A stretch of 64,000 nucleotides of DNA, taken from assembly GCA_025201845.1 (NCBI GenBank), contig MU603974.1, positions 1-64,000 on the forward strand. The letters are read 5' to 3'. Under the pieces are notes generated by a model. It saw nothing but the letters and a program-made list of their open reading frames with translations. It was not told where the DNA came from and did not search any database. The stretch comes from Martensiomyces pterosporus (Eukaryota; Kickxellomycota; Kickxellomycetes; Kickxellales; Kickxellaceae). Position 1 is the first letter of the stretch; each line of letters starts with the position of its first letter. Shown here one piece after another: positions 41,782 to 52,104 of the stretch. A program made the translations under genes and the position numbers.

Positions 41782-44700
41782 ATGAACAGCAGCAGAGGCG
41801 GAATGCCGGCAGAGTCTGTTGTTTCATTGCACTCGCAGCCCAGCGAAACAGACAGCTCCTCGACAGAGAGCAAACTGGCAGTATCGGCGGCTGAGACTGC
41901 AGAGGCAGTGAGGGGCACCCATATGGAGAGACGGCAGGTCCGCAAGAGCGTCCTTACGCTGACCGACAGTGGCTACTGCCTGCGCAGCATCGACGCAGCA
42001 GCCGAATCTCTGCTGATCAAGTTCGATGGCTCTATAGAAACGATAGGTAGGCAGAGCACACTGTGCCTTCTATGTGGGGTGAAAGCGTGTGTGTGTCGCA
42101 TGACACATACACTCAGCTCAGCCGCTTCTCAGCAATCTATATGCCCCACGTTTACCAGTCTCTTGGCACTCAGCTGGTTCTTTAATACTGTTGAAGTGTA
42201 GTAGACGAGAGCGGCAATCAGCTGAATCAACAGCCGGGTGACGCCAACGACGAAGACGAGACACAGTCAATTGTGGTCCACGCCGTAGCGGGCATATTTG
42301 AGCTGAATCTGCACAAGTACGCACTTGTCATTACCGACAGTCGCAGCCGAGGCATGCTTGGTGGAAGCGATGTCTTTGAGGTCACTGGAGTAGGCGCTCT
42401 GCCTCTGGACTACGATAGCGGATCGGATGCGCTGCAGAAGTTGCTTCATAATACAAGGGCCAAAGCCGCGCCCAGCGAGGTTGAGGCGGCTTCGCATGCG
42501 TCAACATCACTGCTGAACGGCGATACAGCTGATACCCCGAGTGATGCAACAGGATCAGGCAACAGCAGCACCAACACACCGCATGAAAGGAAAGAAAGCA
42601 GCAGCTCTGTATTGCCAGTATCGGATGCCTCGCTCAGCTGGCTATCTCCACAGATCACAAAGCTTCTTGGACGAAATAGCAAGAAGCCCGAATCAAAGCT
42701 GGGATCCGCATCTATCAGCACTACAGACTCCGGTGGCCCTGGCAAACCCAACGACCCCGCTCCTGATGGCAATGCAGATGCGGCAGGCGATGGCACACGT
42801 TTAGAGCTTGTTGATTCCACGCCCGACGTTGCAGCCGATGCCAAGGGCACTAGGACAGGGTCGTCAGTGCAGCGCATGGAGATGCGCATCGTCGACGAGA
42901 TTATCCGGGTATTCGCCTCCAGCGGCATGTTCTACTCGTATCGATACGACCTCACTCGCTCTTTGCAGGAGAAGAACGGGCAGACGGCGGTTTCCGACGA
43001 CGTGATGCTATCGCAGGTGGCGAACACAGACTACTGGTTCAACCACCACATGCAACTGCCGCTTCTCTCGGGCCACACTGAGCAGTGGGCTGTGCCGCTG
43101 ATCCAAGGCTGTGTCCAGATAGCTGTCTGCGACGTGCAGGACGGCGATTCGTTTCGGGTATGCGTACTGTCGCGACGCAACTGCCGGCGCATCGGCATGC
43201 GGTACGAGCGGCGAGGCGCCAACGCAGACGGGTATGTGGCCAACTTTGTCGAAACTGAGCAAATACTGGCCCTTGTTTCTGGAGTGGAGCAAGAGACACA
43301 CTATGCGAGCTTCCTGCAGACCCGCGGGTCGATCCCATTTTACTGGCGGCAGCCGTCGTCGGGATTGCACCCTGTTCCTGTGGTGCTCAAGGACGACGAA
43401 GAAAATGCGGCGGTTTGTGCAAGGCACCTGCAGCGCGAGATTGATAGACATGGCAGGCAGGTGCTTGTCAACCTGGTCGAGCACAAGGGCCGCGAAGCCG
43501 TCGTGGGATCCAAGTACGCCGGGCTTGTTGGACACTGCGTTGCGGGGGAGATGATTGATGCCCGCTATGTCAGATACATCCCGTGGGACTTCCACTACGA
43601 GACACGCGGCATGCGCTTCGAGACGCTCAACCAGCTGGCGGACCAGCTGCAAAGGGAGATTTCGGACATGGGGTACTTCTGGCAGGCCGGTGCCCACCGG
43701 TTCACAACGCAAACCGGCATCTTCCGCGTCAACTGCATGGACTGCCTGGACCGCACCAATGTCGTCCAGAGCACCATTGCCCGGTGCGTGCTGAACGAAC
43801 AGCTTGTCCGGCTAGGCGTGCACATTTCCCCCGAGCAGGGCCTGCGTGCATATCCGGGGCTCGAGAGCACGCTCAACCATCTGTGGGCCAACAACGGCGA
43901 CTATATCAGCAGGCAGTATGCCGGAACATCGGCGATGAAGGGCGATTTCACACGGACCGGAAAGCGCAAGTTCACCGGGCTGATGAACGATGCCTCGTAT
44001 TCGCTCGCCCGGCTGTGGATCAACACGTTCAGAGACTACTTCTCGCAGTCGGTGCTTGACTTTGTCATGGGCAGCCAGAAGGCTGTAGATGTGTTTCGCA
44101 CGCTGGTTGACCTGAAGTCGCGTGAGCCGGACCGTGCGGTTGAGCTCACGCGCACGCGTGAGTCTGCCATTGAGTCCAGCATTGCGATTGTTGTGCATGA
44201 TGGCGAGCGCGTGCAGATTGCGCTTGTTGTCAATTCGCCCATGGCCCTGAACACTAAGAGGATCCGCAGGTCGGAGGATGCGGTGCTCATTCTGACGGAT
44301 GCCGCTGTATATGTTTGCCAGTACCACTACCAGATGGAGAAGGTCTCGGAGTTTATCCGCATAGAGGTGTCCCAGCTCATCAGGGTCCAGCATGGCGCGT
44401 ACATCACCGACACACTTGTGCCGCAGTCCCTGGACACTGAGCACAACCACGGTCTTGTGCTCTACTTTGCCAGCGCTGTGGCTAGGTTCAATTCTGGAAA
44501 CCCGCACAACAAGTCTGAGATTGGCGACGAGCATCTTCGGGCAGAGGCCAGCAGTCGGGACGCTCACGCTGACCAAGACCCGGCATTGAGGGACCCAGAT
44601 TCTGCTGCTGACCCTGACTCGGCTACCGTGCAGCAGCAGAGCTCAGAGGTCGAATCACTACCTGCCACAGCAGACCCAGCACCTACTGAAAACTACATTG

Positions 44701-45017
44701 CATGCAAGCTCGCTGACGAAGCACAGGTGGTGATGCAGCTGATGCCGGGACAAGAGCCGGCGGCCGTAGGGCCTTCGTCGAACAACGGCACCGCCGCGCT
44801 ATCCCTTGCTCGGCTGGAGTCCCTCGAGGGCCAGTCACCGTGCCTATTGGCAGAGTGTCTGTGCTCTGTGATCCAGTCGGCAAAGGCAAGCAGTATAGCG
44901 CCGGGTGGCAGCCCGTTTGTCGTTGAGGAGCCGATAATTGGCGCTGCCGAAGCCAAGCGCAACGTGAGTGTTATTGACAAGATGTCAAGCACGCTCCACA
45001 AGGCCCTGTGGATATGA
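41782..45017 (+). CDS. SAC-domain phosphoinositide phosphatase, Sac2/INPP5F-like
   Basis: Two exons, 41782-42046 (donor GTAGGC) and 42202-45017, give 1026 residues. Exon 2 could equally begin at 42205, because the acceptor is TAGTAG. The Sac catalytic domain spans about 90-760, with a large Ser/Asp-rich insert at 150-290. Conserved segments are NTDYWFNHHMQLPLL, RRNCRRIGMRYERRGANADGYV, ANFVETEQI and the CX5R(T) active site C600-M-D-C-L-D-R606-T-N. After it, FTRTGKRKFTGLMNDASYSLARLWINTF and a region with SEDAVLILTDAAVYVCQYHYQMEKV resemble the hSac2 homology domain of INPP5F. INPP5F is a PI4P phosphatase on endosomes; the substrate here is inferred. The last 170 residues are low complexity. Confidence 0.85.
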
Positions 45018-45254
45018 AACGGCGCTTTTGTTGGGTGCAAGGAGCGGGAGGCAAAGCGGGCAATGCGATTCGCTCTGCCGTGATAAAAGTTAATCTTTGG
45101 TAATGGCGCCCGCTTCCCCCCCCCCTGCCTCTTTTTCTCTCCCTTCTTGCTTCACTTTTGCGCTTCAATTTAGCAGCCTTACTCCGTTCTTGCCTCCATT
45201 TTCGATAGCCGTGGCTCAAACAGCGGCAGTGCATGCACAGATAGCCCACAGAGA

Positions 45255-45569
45255 ATGTCAGACAGCGAAAGAAAGCCCGACCCAGTTCTGCAGGACTATG
45301 CGAAAAAGATCCTGGGCGAGGACGCCGAGGTACCCGAGGACTATGCGTCGCTCATTATCGAGTCCAGACGGCGGGGCCGCGCGGGTCTGCCACAGCCGCA
45401 CCTGAAGCCGCACCGCTGCGACAAGCACCTGCAGGACTTTCTGGACGGTCTTTTCCTGGGCGAGGTGTGGGCGCCAGCAAAGACCTATTTCAAGTGCCTA
45501 GGATCTAAGCAAGGCGAGGAGCCCGAGCGGTACACGCTCAAGGGCGACCCGAAGTCGCTAAACCGCTAA
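45255..45569 (+). CDS. Small conserved-looking protein of unknown function (104 aa)
   Basis: I do not recognise the family. The 104-residue product starts MSDSERKPDPVLQDYAKKI, has a short acidic segment, a basic RRRGRAG patch, then HRCDKHLQDFLDGLFLGEVWAP and KTYFKCLGSK. It has two cysteines and no membrane helix or signal peptide. The compact amphipathic middle suggests a folded or partner-bound protein, not a random frame. It follows the Sac2-like stop codon by 237 bp on the same strand and has a CT-rich leader of its own (about 45110-45200), so an independent gene is likely. Confidence 0.65.
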   Translation: MSDSERKPDPVLQDYAKKILGEDAEVPEDYASLIIESRRRGRAGLPQPHLKPHRCDKHLQDFLDGLFLGEVWAPAKTYFKCLGSKQGEEPERYTLKGDPKSLNR

Positions 45570-45852
45570 GGCCCGGCTCGCGCAGAGGCGATCTAGTAGC
45601 AGCTTTACTATCATGGCCCCGCCCAAGAGGCGAGGTGGCCAGGAGGTTTAGGAAAAAATGTATTGTATGAAGAAGAAAAGCAGACAGGAAAAGTAGGGGG
45701 AAACGAGAGATGGCAGCTCATGAGGAGGGAGCGAGAGAGGCCAGCTAGGAGAAAGACAGGCAGGTAAGCTGGAGACTTTGCAGACGCTCGCCAGCAGCAG
45801 GAGCCCCCCACCCACTGGCCTTTGCTCACAGATCTACTAGTGAGAAGGGCGC

Positions 45853-47115
45853 TTAGGCAACAATGTCCCTGTTGTCGGCAGCAATGGGGGTCTTTCTGAA
45901 TGCCTTGTGTCCCTTGGGCTCCATAGGGTCCTCCTCGTGCTGCGAGGGACGGAAGTGACGGATGTACTGCAGGGCAGTGAGCTCGAGGGTGTGGGGCTGG
46001 ATGCCCAGGTCCGCAAAGGTCTTGATGCTGGAGTCGTTGCTAGGGACATCATCAATGGACATCAGGTCGACCTCGTGGTGGCTTGTGTAGTGGTAGGGGA
46101 GGATGTCGGCAACACGGGCAGCGAGGCGGAGGAGCTGTGGCGGGACATTGACCTGCCAGATCTTCTCGTGGAGGAGGAACTGCGCGAGGTCCAGGATCTC
46201 CCTGCGCGTGTACTCCTTCGGGTTGTACAGCTCAAAGGTATCGCCAACAAGGTCCTCGCTATCGCGGACAATGTCGATGGCATGGGCAACATCCGAGACA
46301 CACACCGGGCGGAGCTTCTGCTGCGCCTTGTTGACGGTCATGTAGAAGTGCTTGTAGTTGCCAATGTTGTTCAGCAGCTCGTCCTCGTACCCGTACATGG
46401 TGGCCGAGCGAATAATGTTGGCGCCAGGGAACTGCTCGCGCACACGCTGCTCGCCAAAGGCCTTGGTGACCAGAGCCTGCGAGTGGACGTTGCTCCTGGC
46501 ACTGATGTTCGACAGGTGGATGAGGCGGGAGACGCCGGCCTCGCGCGAGATCTCGGCGATCCTGCTGGGGCCCTCAATGTGCACCTGCTCGAAGGAGAAG
46601 TTCTTCGTCTCGTAGTTGCGGCCAATGAGGTTGATAACGACGTCAGAGTGGCGGACGCATTCCTCGATCTGCTTCGGGTTGCGCAGGTCAAACTCCATCG
46701 GGATGACCATGCCCAGGTCGCCTGTGACCTTGAGGTGGCGGATGTGCTCGGAGATGCCGCGGTAGGGGACAATCACCTTGGTGCCCTCGCGCGCGAGGCG
46801 GGCGACAACGTAGCGGCCCAGGAACCCGCTGCAGCCGAAGACAGTCGCCGTCTGTCCGTTCCACGACTGCCGTCCGTAGGTGCCGCGGCCAACAAGAACC
46901 TGACCCATGGTCTTGCGGACCATGACATCGGCCTTGCCGCGCTTGATAAGCTTGGTGGCGCCAGCCAGACCTATGCGTAGCGCTGCAAGAAAGGAGCATT
47001 GTTAGAGGACGCAAATTTGGCGCTTGCAATCAGGGGTTCTGCTGTCGCCGCTGCAAAGCTGCGTCTCGATTGATTCCTTACCCTTCACGCTGCGATTAAG
47101 CGGGTTTGCAAACAT
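45853..47115 (-). CDS. NDUFA9: NADH:ubiquinone oxidoreductase 40 kDa subunit (NDUFA9 homologue)
   Basis: Two exons, 47115-47082 (donor GTAAGG) and 46982-45853 (acceptor TTGCAG), give 387 residues. The N-terminus (MFANPLNRSVKALRIGLAGATKL) is a basic amphipathic presequence, about half of it encoded by the 34-bp first exon. The mature part is an atypical short-chain dehydrogenase fold: ATVFGCSGFLGRYVVARLAREG binds NAD(P)H, followed by DVVINLIGRNYETKNF and RLIHLSNISA, where the usual Tyr-x3-Lys pair is not conserved. This is a stabilising accessory subunit of respiratory complex I in the matrix arm. Its presence excludes fungi that have lost complex I. Confidence 0.93.
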
Positions 47116-48145
47116 TCTCTGCTGTGGATTCCGTGCGCTCTTGCGTAGGTGGTGTGAGGTATGGAGAATGCACACGAATCGAGGAAAGATAAAATAAAAG
47201 GCGCCCCAGAGCTGAATTAGCCAGGCTCCAGCACTGCTAAAACTTGGCTGCACCAGCATGCGCGCTGGCGGCGCAGATGAGATTAGAGCGCACTAAGGTG
47301 CGCGGGCTATCTTGGCGGATCAAGCTGCAGATCACTATCCAGATCAGATGGATCAGATCACGTCGGTGCGAGGGCAGCGGCGCTCGGATGGCGCTCGGAT
47401 GGCGCAGGGGGTGGCTCTGCAGCCGTCGCAATCAGTCCCTCATCGCTGGGGCTTGCCAGGGGAGACAGGGGAGCGCCACTGCGGCGGACAAGCAGTGCAC
47501 ATGGAGCCGCCTGCCCCCGCTGCTCCATTGCATCCCAGCCCTACCCGGGGTGCTCTTCCAGAGGCGGTGCCCTTTCGGCGCTGCCGGCCACTGCTGCTCT
47601 CCAGGCTGCCCTACGAGCACAGGTGCTGCCGTGCTCGCCAAAAGGCGCAGTGTGCGGTGGCAGCGGCGTGCCAGGGTATCTGCCTGTTCTCACCACCGGG
47701 TCACCCGTCCCACGGGCTTGCTGTTGCGCTCTGTGCGACGGCTGACATCAATTGCAGCTCGTGGGAGAAAAATGCCTGTCTTCGCGCCAGGCGGCGAGCG
47801 AGGGCCCAGCGAATAGCGCATCGAGAAAGGGAGCAGAAGAGAGCGCGCTGTCAAAAAAACCACATGGCCAGCAGTGCGATTTGCCTTTTGCTGTTTGGCA
47901 TGCGAGTGGGCGGGCGAATGGGCGGGCGAGACAGGGCCGCCTCCGGGTCCAGTGCGCGGGTCGCTGACCCAGACCCCAAAAGTCTATAAAAGGCGCCCTC
48001 CTCGCCCCCGGCCCCGCGCCCGCTTCCCCTCACCACCAAGCTTTCCGCTCGATTCCACTCCCATCTGCAACTCAAGGACAAGCCCGCGCTATACAGTCTC
48101 TGCTCTGCGAATCCAAGGTACAAGCAAGCCTCGTCGTCACCAACC
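47116..48145. other. Divergent promoter region, NDUFA9 / OAT
   Basis: About 1 kb. Short direct repeats of CAGATCA/GGATCAGATCA occur at 47330-47362 and of GGCGCTCGGAT at about 47379-47400. The OAT TATA box is at 47985. Other frames here look like chance. Confidence 0.5.
47985..47992 (+). promoter_or_regulatory. TATA box of the ornithine aminotransferase gene
   Basis: TATAAAAG, 161 bp upstream of the ATG, followed by a CCCCG/CT-rich leader with no intervening ATG. Confidence 0.65.
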
Positions 48146-49411
48146 ATGTCTTCCTCTCCCTACACCGCCGCTACGTCCAAGGAGGCCATTGAGCTCGAGG
48201 ACGCCTACGGCGCACACAACTACCACCCCCTGCCCGTCGTCATCTCCCGCGGCGAGGGCGTGCACGTGTGGGACCCCGAGGGCAAGCGCTACTACGACTT
48301 CCTCTCTGCATACTCGGCGGTCAACCAGGGCCACTGCCACCCGCACATCCTCAAGGCCCTCACGGAGCAGGCCTCGCGCCTGTGCCTGTCGTCCCGCGCC
48401 TTCTACAACGACAAGCTCGGGGCTGCCGAGCGCTTCATCACAGAGTACTTCGGCTACGAGATGATGCTGCCCATGAACACCGGCGCCGAGGCCGTCGAGA
48501 CCGCCATCAAGCTTGCGCGCAAGTGGGGGTCCATCCACAAGGGCCTGAACGACGACGGCTACGTCATTGGCGTTGACGGCAACTTCCACGGCAGAACCAT
48601 GGGAATCATCTCGATGTCCACCGACCCCGAGTGCCGCAATGGCTTCGGCCCCTTCATCCCCAACGTCACCGCCGTCAACCCCGACACGGGAGCCAAGATC
48701 CGCTACAACCACGCCGAGGACCTCGAGGCTGTGCTGGAGGCCCACGGCGACAAGGTGGCTGCGTTCCTCGTTGAGCCCATCCAGGGCGAGGCTGGAATCA
48801 AGGTGCCCGAGCCCGGATACCTGAAGCGCTGCTACGACCTGTGCAAGAAGCACAACGTGCTCTTCATCTGCGACGAAATCCAGACCGGCATTGCCCGCAC
48901 AGGCACTCTCCTGGCCATCGAGCACGAGCAGATCCACCCCGACGTTGTCATTCTGGGCAAGGCCCTCTCCGGCGGCGTCTACCCCGTCAGCGCTGTTCTG
49001 AGCTCGCGCGAGGTCATGCTCTCCATCAAGCCCGGCGAGCATGGATCGACCTATGGCGGCAACCCGATTGCGTGCGCCGTTGCAGTCGCTGCGCTGGAGG
49101 TTGTCAGAGACGAGAAGCTCACGGAGCGCGCCCACACCCTCGGCCAGAGGTTCCGCGAGGGGCTCCGCAAGCTCAACTCGCCGCTCATCAAGGAGGTGCG
49201 TGGCCGCGGCCTCCTCAATGCCATCGAGGTCAACCCCATCGAGGGCAAGACGGCTTGGGACCTGTGCCTCCTGCTCCGCGACCGCGGGCTCCTTGCCAAG
49301 CCCACCCACGACACCATCATTCGCCTGGCCCCCCCGCTGACCATCACTGCCGAGCAGCTCGACGAGTGCGTTGAGATCATCGTCAAGGCCATCGACGACT
49401 ACTCGAAGTAA
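48146..49411 (+). CDS. CAR2: Ornithine aminotransferase
   Basis: A 421-residue intronless class III PLP aminotransferase. It moves the delta-amino group of ornithine to 2-oxoglutarate, giving glutamate semialdehyde in arginine breakdown and proline synthesis. Family landmarks are [57 protein letters not shown], the cofactor aspartate in [13 protein letters not shown], the PLP lysine K272 in [15 protein letters not shown] and HGSTYGGNP. No mitochondrial presequence is visible, so it is probably cytosolic as in yeast. The coding sequence is strongly biased to C/G-ending codons and has a strong TATA box, suggesting high expression. ODC, which competes for ornithine, lies about 25 kb upstream. 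Confidence 0.96.
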   Translation: MSSSPYTAATSKEAIELEDAYGAHNYHPLPVVISRGEGVHVWDPEGKRYYDFLSAYSAVNQGHCHPHILKALTEQASRLCLSSRAFYNDKLGAAERFITEYFGYEMMLPMNTGAEAVETAIKLARKWGSIHKGLNDDGYVIGVDGNFHGRTMGIISMSTDPECRNGFGPFIPNVTAVNPDTGAKIRYNHAEDLEAVLEAHGDKVAAFLVEPIQGEAGIKVPEPGYLKRCYDLCKKHNVLFICDEIQTGIARTGTLLAIEHEQIHPDVVILGKALSGGVYPVSAVLSSREVMLSIKPGEHGSTYGGNPIACAVAVAALEVVRDEKLTERAHTLGQRFREGLRKLNSPLIKEVRGRGLLNAIEVNPIEGKTAWDLCLLLRDRGLLAKPTHDTIIRLAPPLTITAEQLDECVEIIVKAIDDYSK

Positions 49412-49760
49412 ACCCGTTTCTTGCTCACTTGCAGATTAGCGCATAGCCATGTCATCCATATGTTTAAATAGCAGTCCTCTTCATTCTCGCAGAAAGGCCC
49501 AGCGCTGCTGGCTGTGCTGTGCTGGTTCTGTGCTGTGCTGTGCTGGGAATGTCCAGGCAGGGCTGCGGCTCTGCTGATTGGGCTGCAAACCCCACGCCAA
49601 AACATCAACAGCAATGCGAGCCCGCATATTCCTCGTCTTTCTCCTCACAGGCTGCGTGCAGCTCAAACTACCTCCTGCCCCACTCTCTATCCTTTGTCCC
49701 TGTGGCACTTTTATTCAACGCGCTTGACCCTGCTCCGCCTTTCTCACATTCGATACAATA
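49412..49760. other. Spacer between OAT and PIG-T
   Basis: About 350 bp; contains GTGCT/TGTGCTG short tandem repeats at 49509-49546. No gene found. Confidence 0.5.
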
Positions 49761-51437
49761 ATGCGGGCTTCATGGTGGGCGCTGGCAGCTGCTGCCGGCA
49801 TTGGCACGGGTGTCCTGGCGGGCAATCCAGCAACCACTGGCGGCAAATTGAGCAGCGAGAAGGAGACATTCACCGAGGATTTGCTAATAAAGCCCCTGCC
49901 TGATGGCAAGGTGCTTCTGCATTTCGAATTCGGCATGCAGAGGCCAGCAGCAGCACAAAGCAACGAGACGCTGCACCACTACCACCTCTTTCCGCGCCAA
50001 ATCGGGGAGATTGCACTGCGGTACAAAGTGGAGGAGCTGCACCTGGCCTTCACGCAGGGCAGCTGGCGGCCAGAGAAATGGGGGTACCCGTCAGTCAACA
50101 CTCAGGGGATCGGTGCCGAGATTAGGGCGCGGATCAGCGGCGACAACAGCAGGAGCGGCGATTTGGCGGAGTCTGACAGGAACTGGAAGGGCCTCGCGAA
50201 TGCGCTGTCGGGCGTGTTCTGCGCGTCGCTGAACTTTGTCGATGAGAGCAGCACCAGCAAACCGCAGCTCACTTTTGGGCAGCAGATGCCGAGTAGCGGG
50301 GTGGTGAGGCATGGGTACTTGCCTCGCGAGAACGTGTGTACGGAGAACCTGACCCCGTGGATCAAGCAGCTGCCTTGCCAGGCGAAGAGCGGCATCGGCG
50401 CGCTGCTTAATCCCTACCGCCTGTACAACATGCATTTCCACTCCATGGGGATGTCTCTGGAGCCCGAGCATGTGGGGGGCGGCCGCTCGGTGCTGGTTTA
50501 CAAGCAGCATCTTGCCGTTGTGCTTGATCCGCGTGCGTTCGGGCTGGGCAGCCAGTGGACCCTCTCGCAGCTAATGGACCGCCCGCTGGCGCCTGCATGC
50601 CCGGTCGCCGAGAGAAGCACAGTTCGAGTGGTAATGCCCAAGACCGGATTGAAGGTGGCTCCTGAGCCCGGATCACTCGCGAGTCCTGCCAACCACGCTA
50701 TTCGCGCCTATGACCTCAAGAAGCAGCCCATCGCGGATGTGACGCTGACGTTTGATCCCACTGCAATGTCGTCGTCTGCTGCTGCTGCTGCGGCCGTCCC
50801 GCCGGCGATTGTGGCTCACCGCTACGTCACTGGCCACGGCGGAAGCAGCGGCGGTGTGGAGACTATGATAACCAACAATGGCGGCAAGGACATTGAGGTG
50901 TCGTACCTGGACACACTGCCCTGGTACCTCCGCCTGTACACGCATACGCTGACAATCAAGTCTGCTTTGCCTGATGGAAGCACGAAGAAGCTGCAGCCCA
51001 GCAGCCTCATCCTCACCCCGGCCGTGGATCGTGGGCGCCCGTCGTCCATTGAGCTGGCGCTTGTGTTGCCGGCCAACTCGCGCACCACGCTGAGGTATAG
51101 CTTTGACAAGGGGTTCCTCAAGTACACGGAGCACCCGCCTGACGCCAACCGCGGGTTCAACATTGGGCCGGCAATCATCGCGTACACTGCTGGAGATGTA
51201 GACGAAAGCGACAACTACCCGCTTCAGTGTGCCATCCGGTCTGTGCTGTCTTCCAAGACGGGCGCATGCACAACGAGGGTGTATACGGAGCTGTTCCTGG
51301 CCAGTCTGCCCACGCCAGACTTCTCGATGCCCTACAACGTGATCACGTTTACGTGCACCATTCTGGCGCTGTTCTTTGGCCGCATGTTCAATCTGCTCAC
51401 GCGCGACTTTGCGGTCCTCAGAAGCCCCGACGCATAG
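49761..51437 (+). CDS. GPI16: GPI transamidase subunit PIG-T/Gpi16
   Basis: A 558-residue type I ER membrane protein, part of the complex that transfers preformed GPI anchors to proteins. It has a signal peptide (WWALAAAAGIGTGVLAG), a large lumenal domain beginning with FTEDLLIKPLPDGKVLLHFEF, and a single membrane segment near 520-540 (YNVITFTCTILALFFGRMFN). Family hallmarks are HYHLFPRQIGEI, FTQGSWRPEKWGYP, FCASLNFVDES, YLPRENVCTENLTPW with a cysteine thought to join the disulfide to the catalytic subunit, SYLDTLPWYLRLYTHTL and DANRGFNIGPAI. A run of eight Ala near 345 is low complexity. Confidence 0.94.
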   Translation: MRASWWALAAAAGIGTGVLAGNPATTGGKLSSEKETFTEDLLIKPLPDGKVLLHFEFGMQRPAAAQSNETLHHYHLFPRQIGEIALRYKVEELHLAFTQGSWRPEKWGYPSVNTQGIGAEIRARISGDNSRSGDLAESDRNWKGLANALSGVFCASLNFVDESSTSKPQLTFGQQMPSSGVVRHGYLPRENVCTENLTPWIKQLPCQAKSGIGALLNPYRLYNMHFHSMGMSLEPEHVGGGRSVLVYKQHLAVVLDPRAFGLGSQWTLSQLMDRPLAPACPVAERSTVRVVMPKTGLKVAPEPGSLASPANHAIRAYDLKKQPIADVTLTFDPTAMSSSAAAAAAVPPAIVAHRYVTGHGGSSGGVETMITNNGGKDIEVSYLDTLPWYLRLYTHTLTIKSALPDGSTKKLQPSSLILTPAVDRGRPSSIELALVLPANSRTTLRYSFDKGFLKYTEHPPDANRGFNIGPAIIAYTAGDVDESDNYPLQCAIRSVLSSKTGACTTRVYTELFLASLPTPDFSMPYNVITFTCTILALFFGRMFNLLTRDFAVLRSPDA

Positions 51438-52104
51438 AAGAGGGCACTCGTGAGGCGCGTGCCCTGGCGCTTTTCTCCTGTAGTTTTTCCTTTTCCCTTC
51501 AGTCATCCGCAGCATAGTACAATACAAATTTGCCAGTGTCCAGCGCCGGTGCCGCGCACACGCATACATCGAATGCCGTGGAAGGAGCGCAAAACGGGGG
51601 GCTGCAGAAGTCTGCATCGATTCTGCCTGCGCTTGAAAAGGAAAGGGCGCATTGTGAGGTCTGCTATGCAGAGGACCACTCTCGTGTGATTGGCCTGGCT
51701 CCTAAAACGTAAACGAGCTGGCAGCAAAGCACCAAACAACCGACGTGGTTCAGTGCATCCTCCTCTGCATCTGTGCCCTCTCGCTTTCTTTCTTCTTTTC
51801 CTCTTACACCTCGCCTCTGCGTGCATTCCCATTCAATTGTTATTGCTATTGGTGCCCGTATTGTATTAGACAGTGTTTGTTCTGCGAGCTGCTAGTTGCT
51901 TTGTTTGCATAGACACCCGCCACTCGTTTCTTGTCTCGCTTGGACAGCAAGCGCTGACGCTCGCACACACCTGTACTATTAGAGGCAGCAGAGAGAACGG
52001 CATAAGCGCGCTGCTGTACCAGCACACGCACACGCACACGCACACGCTATCCCGCAGCCTCAGAGCAGCCTCTCACGCAATCAGCTCTACCGCAAGTTGG
52101 CAGC
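51438..52104. other. 5' flank of the AGC kinase gene
   Basis: About 0.67 kb; CT-rich at 51760-51830 and with four CACACG hexamers at 52023-52046 shortly before the ATG. Confidence 0.5.
52023..52046. repeat. (CACACG)4 hexanucleotide repeat
   Basis: Four perfect copies in the leader of the AGC kinase gene, 59 bp before the ATG. Confidence 0.9.

Noticed and set aside
51503..52043. Several 60-140 codon frames upstream of the AGC kinase
   Set aside because: Overlap in conflicting phases and cover CT-rich and CACACG-repeat sequence; none looks like a protein.
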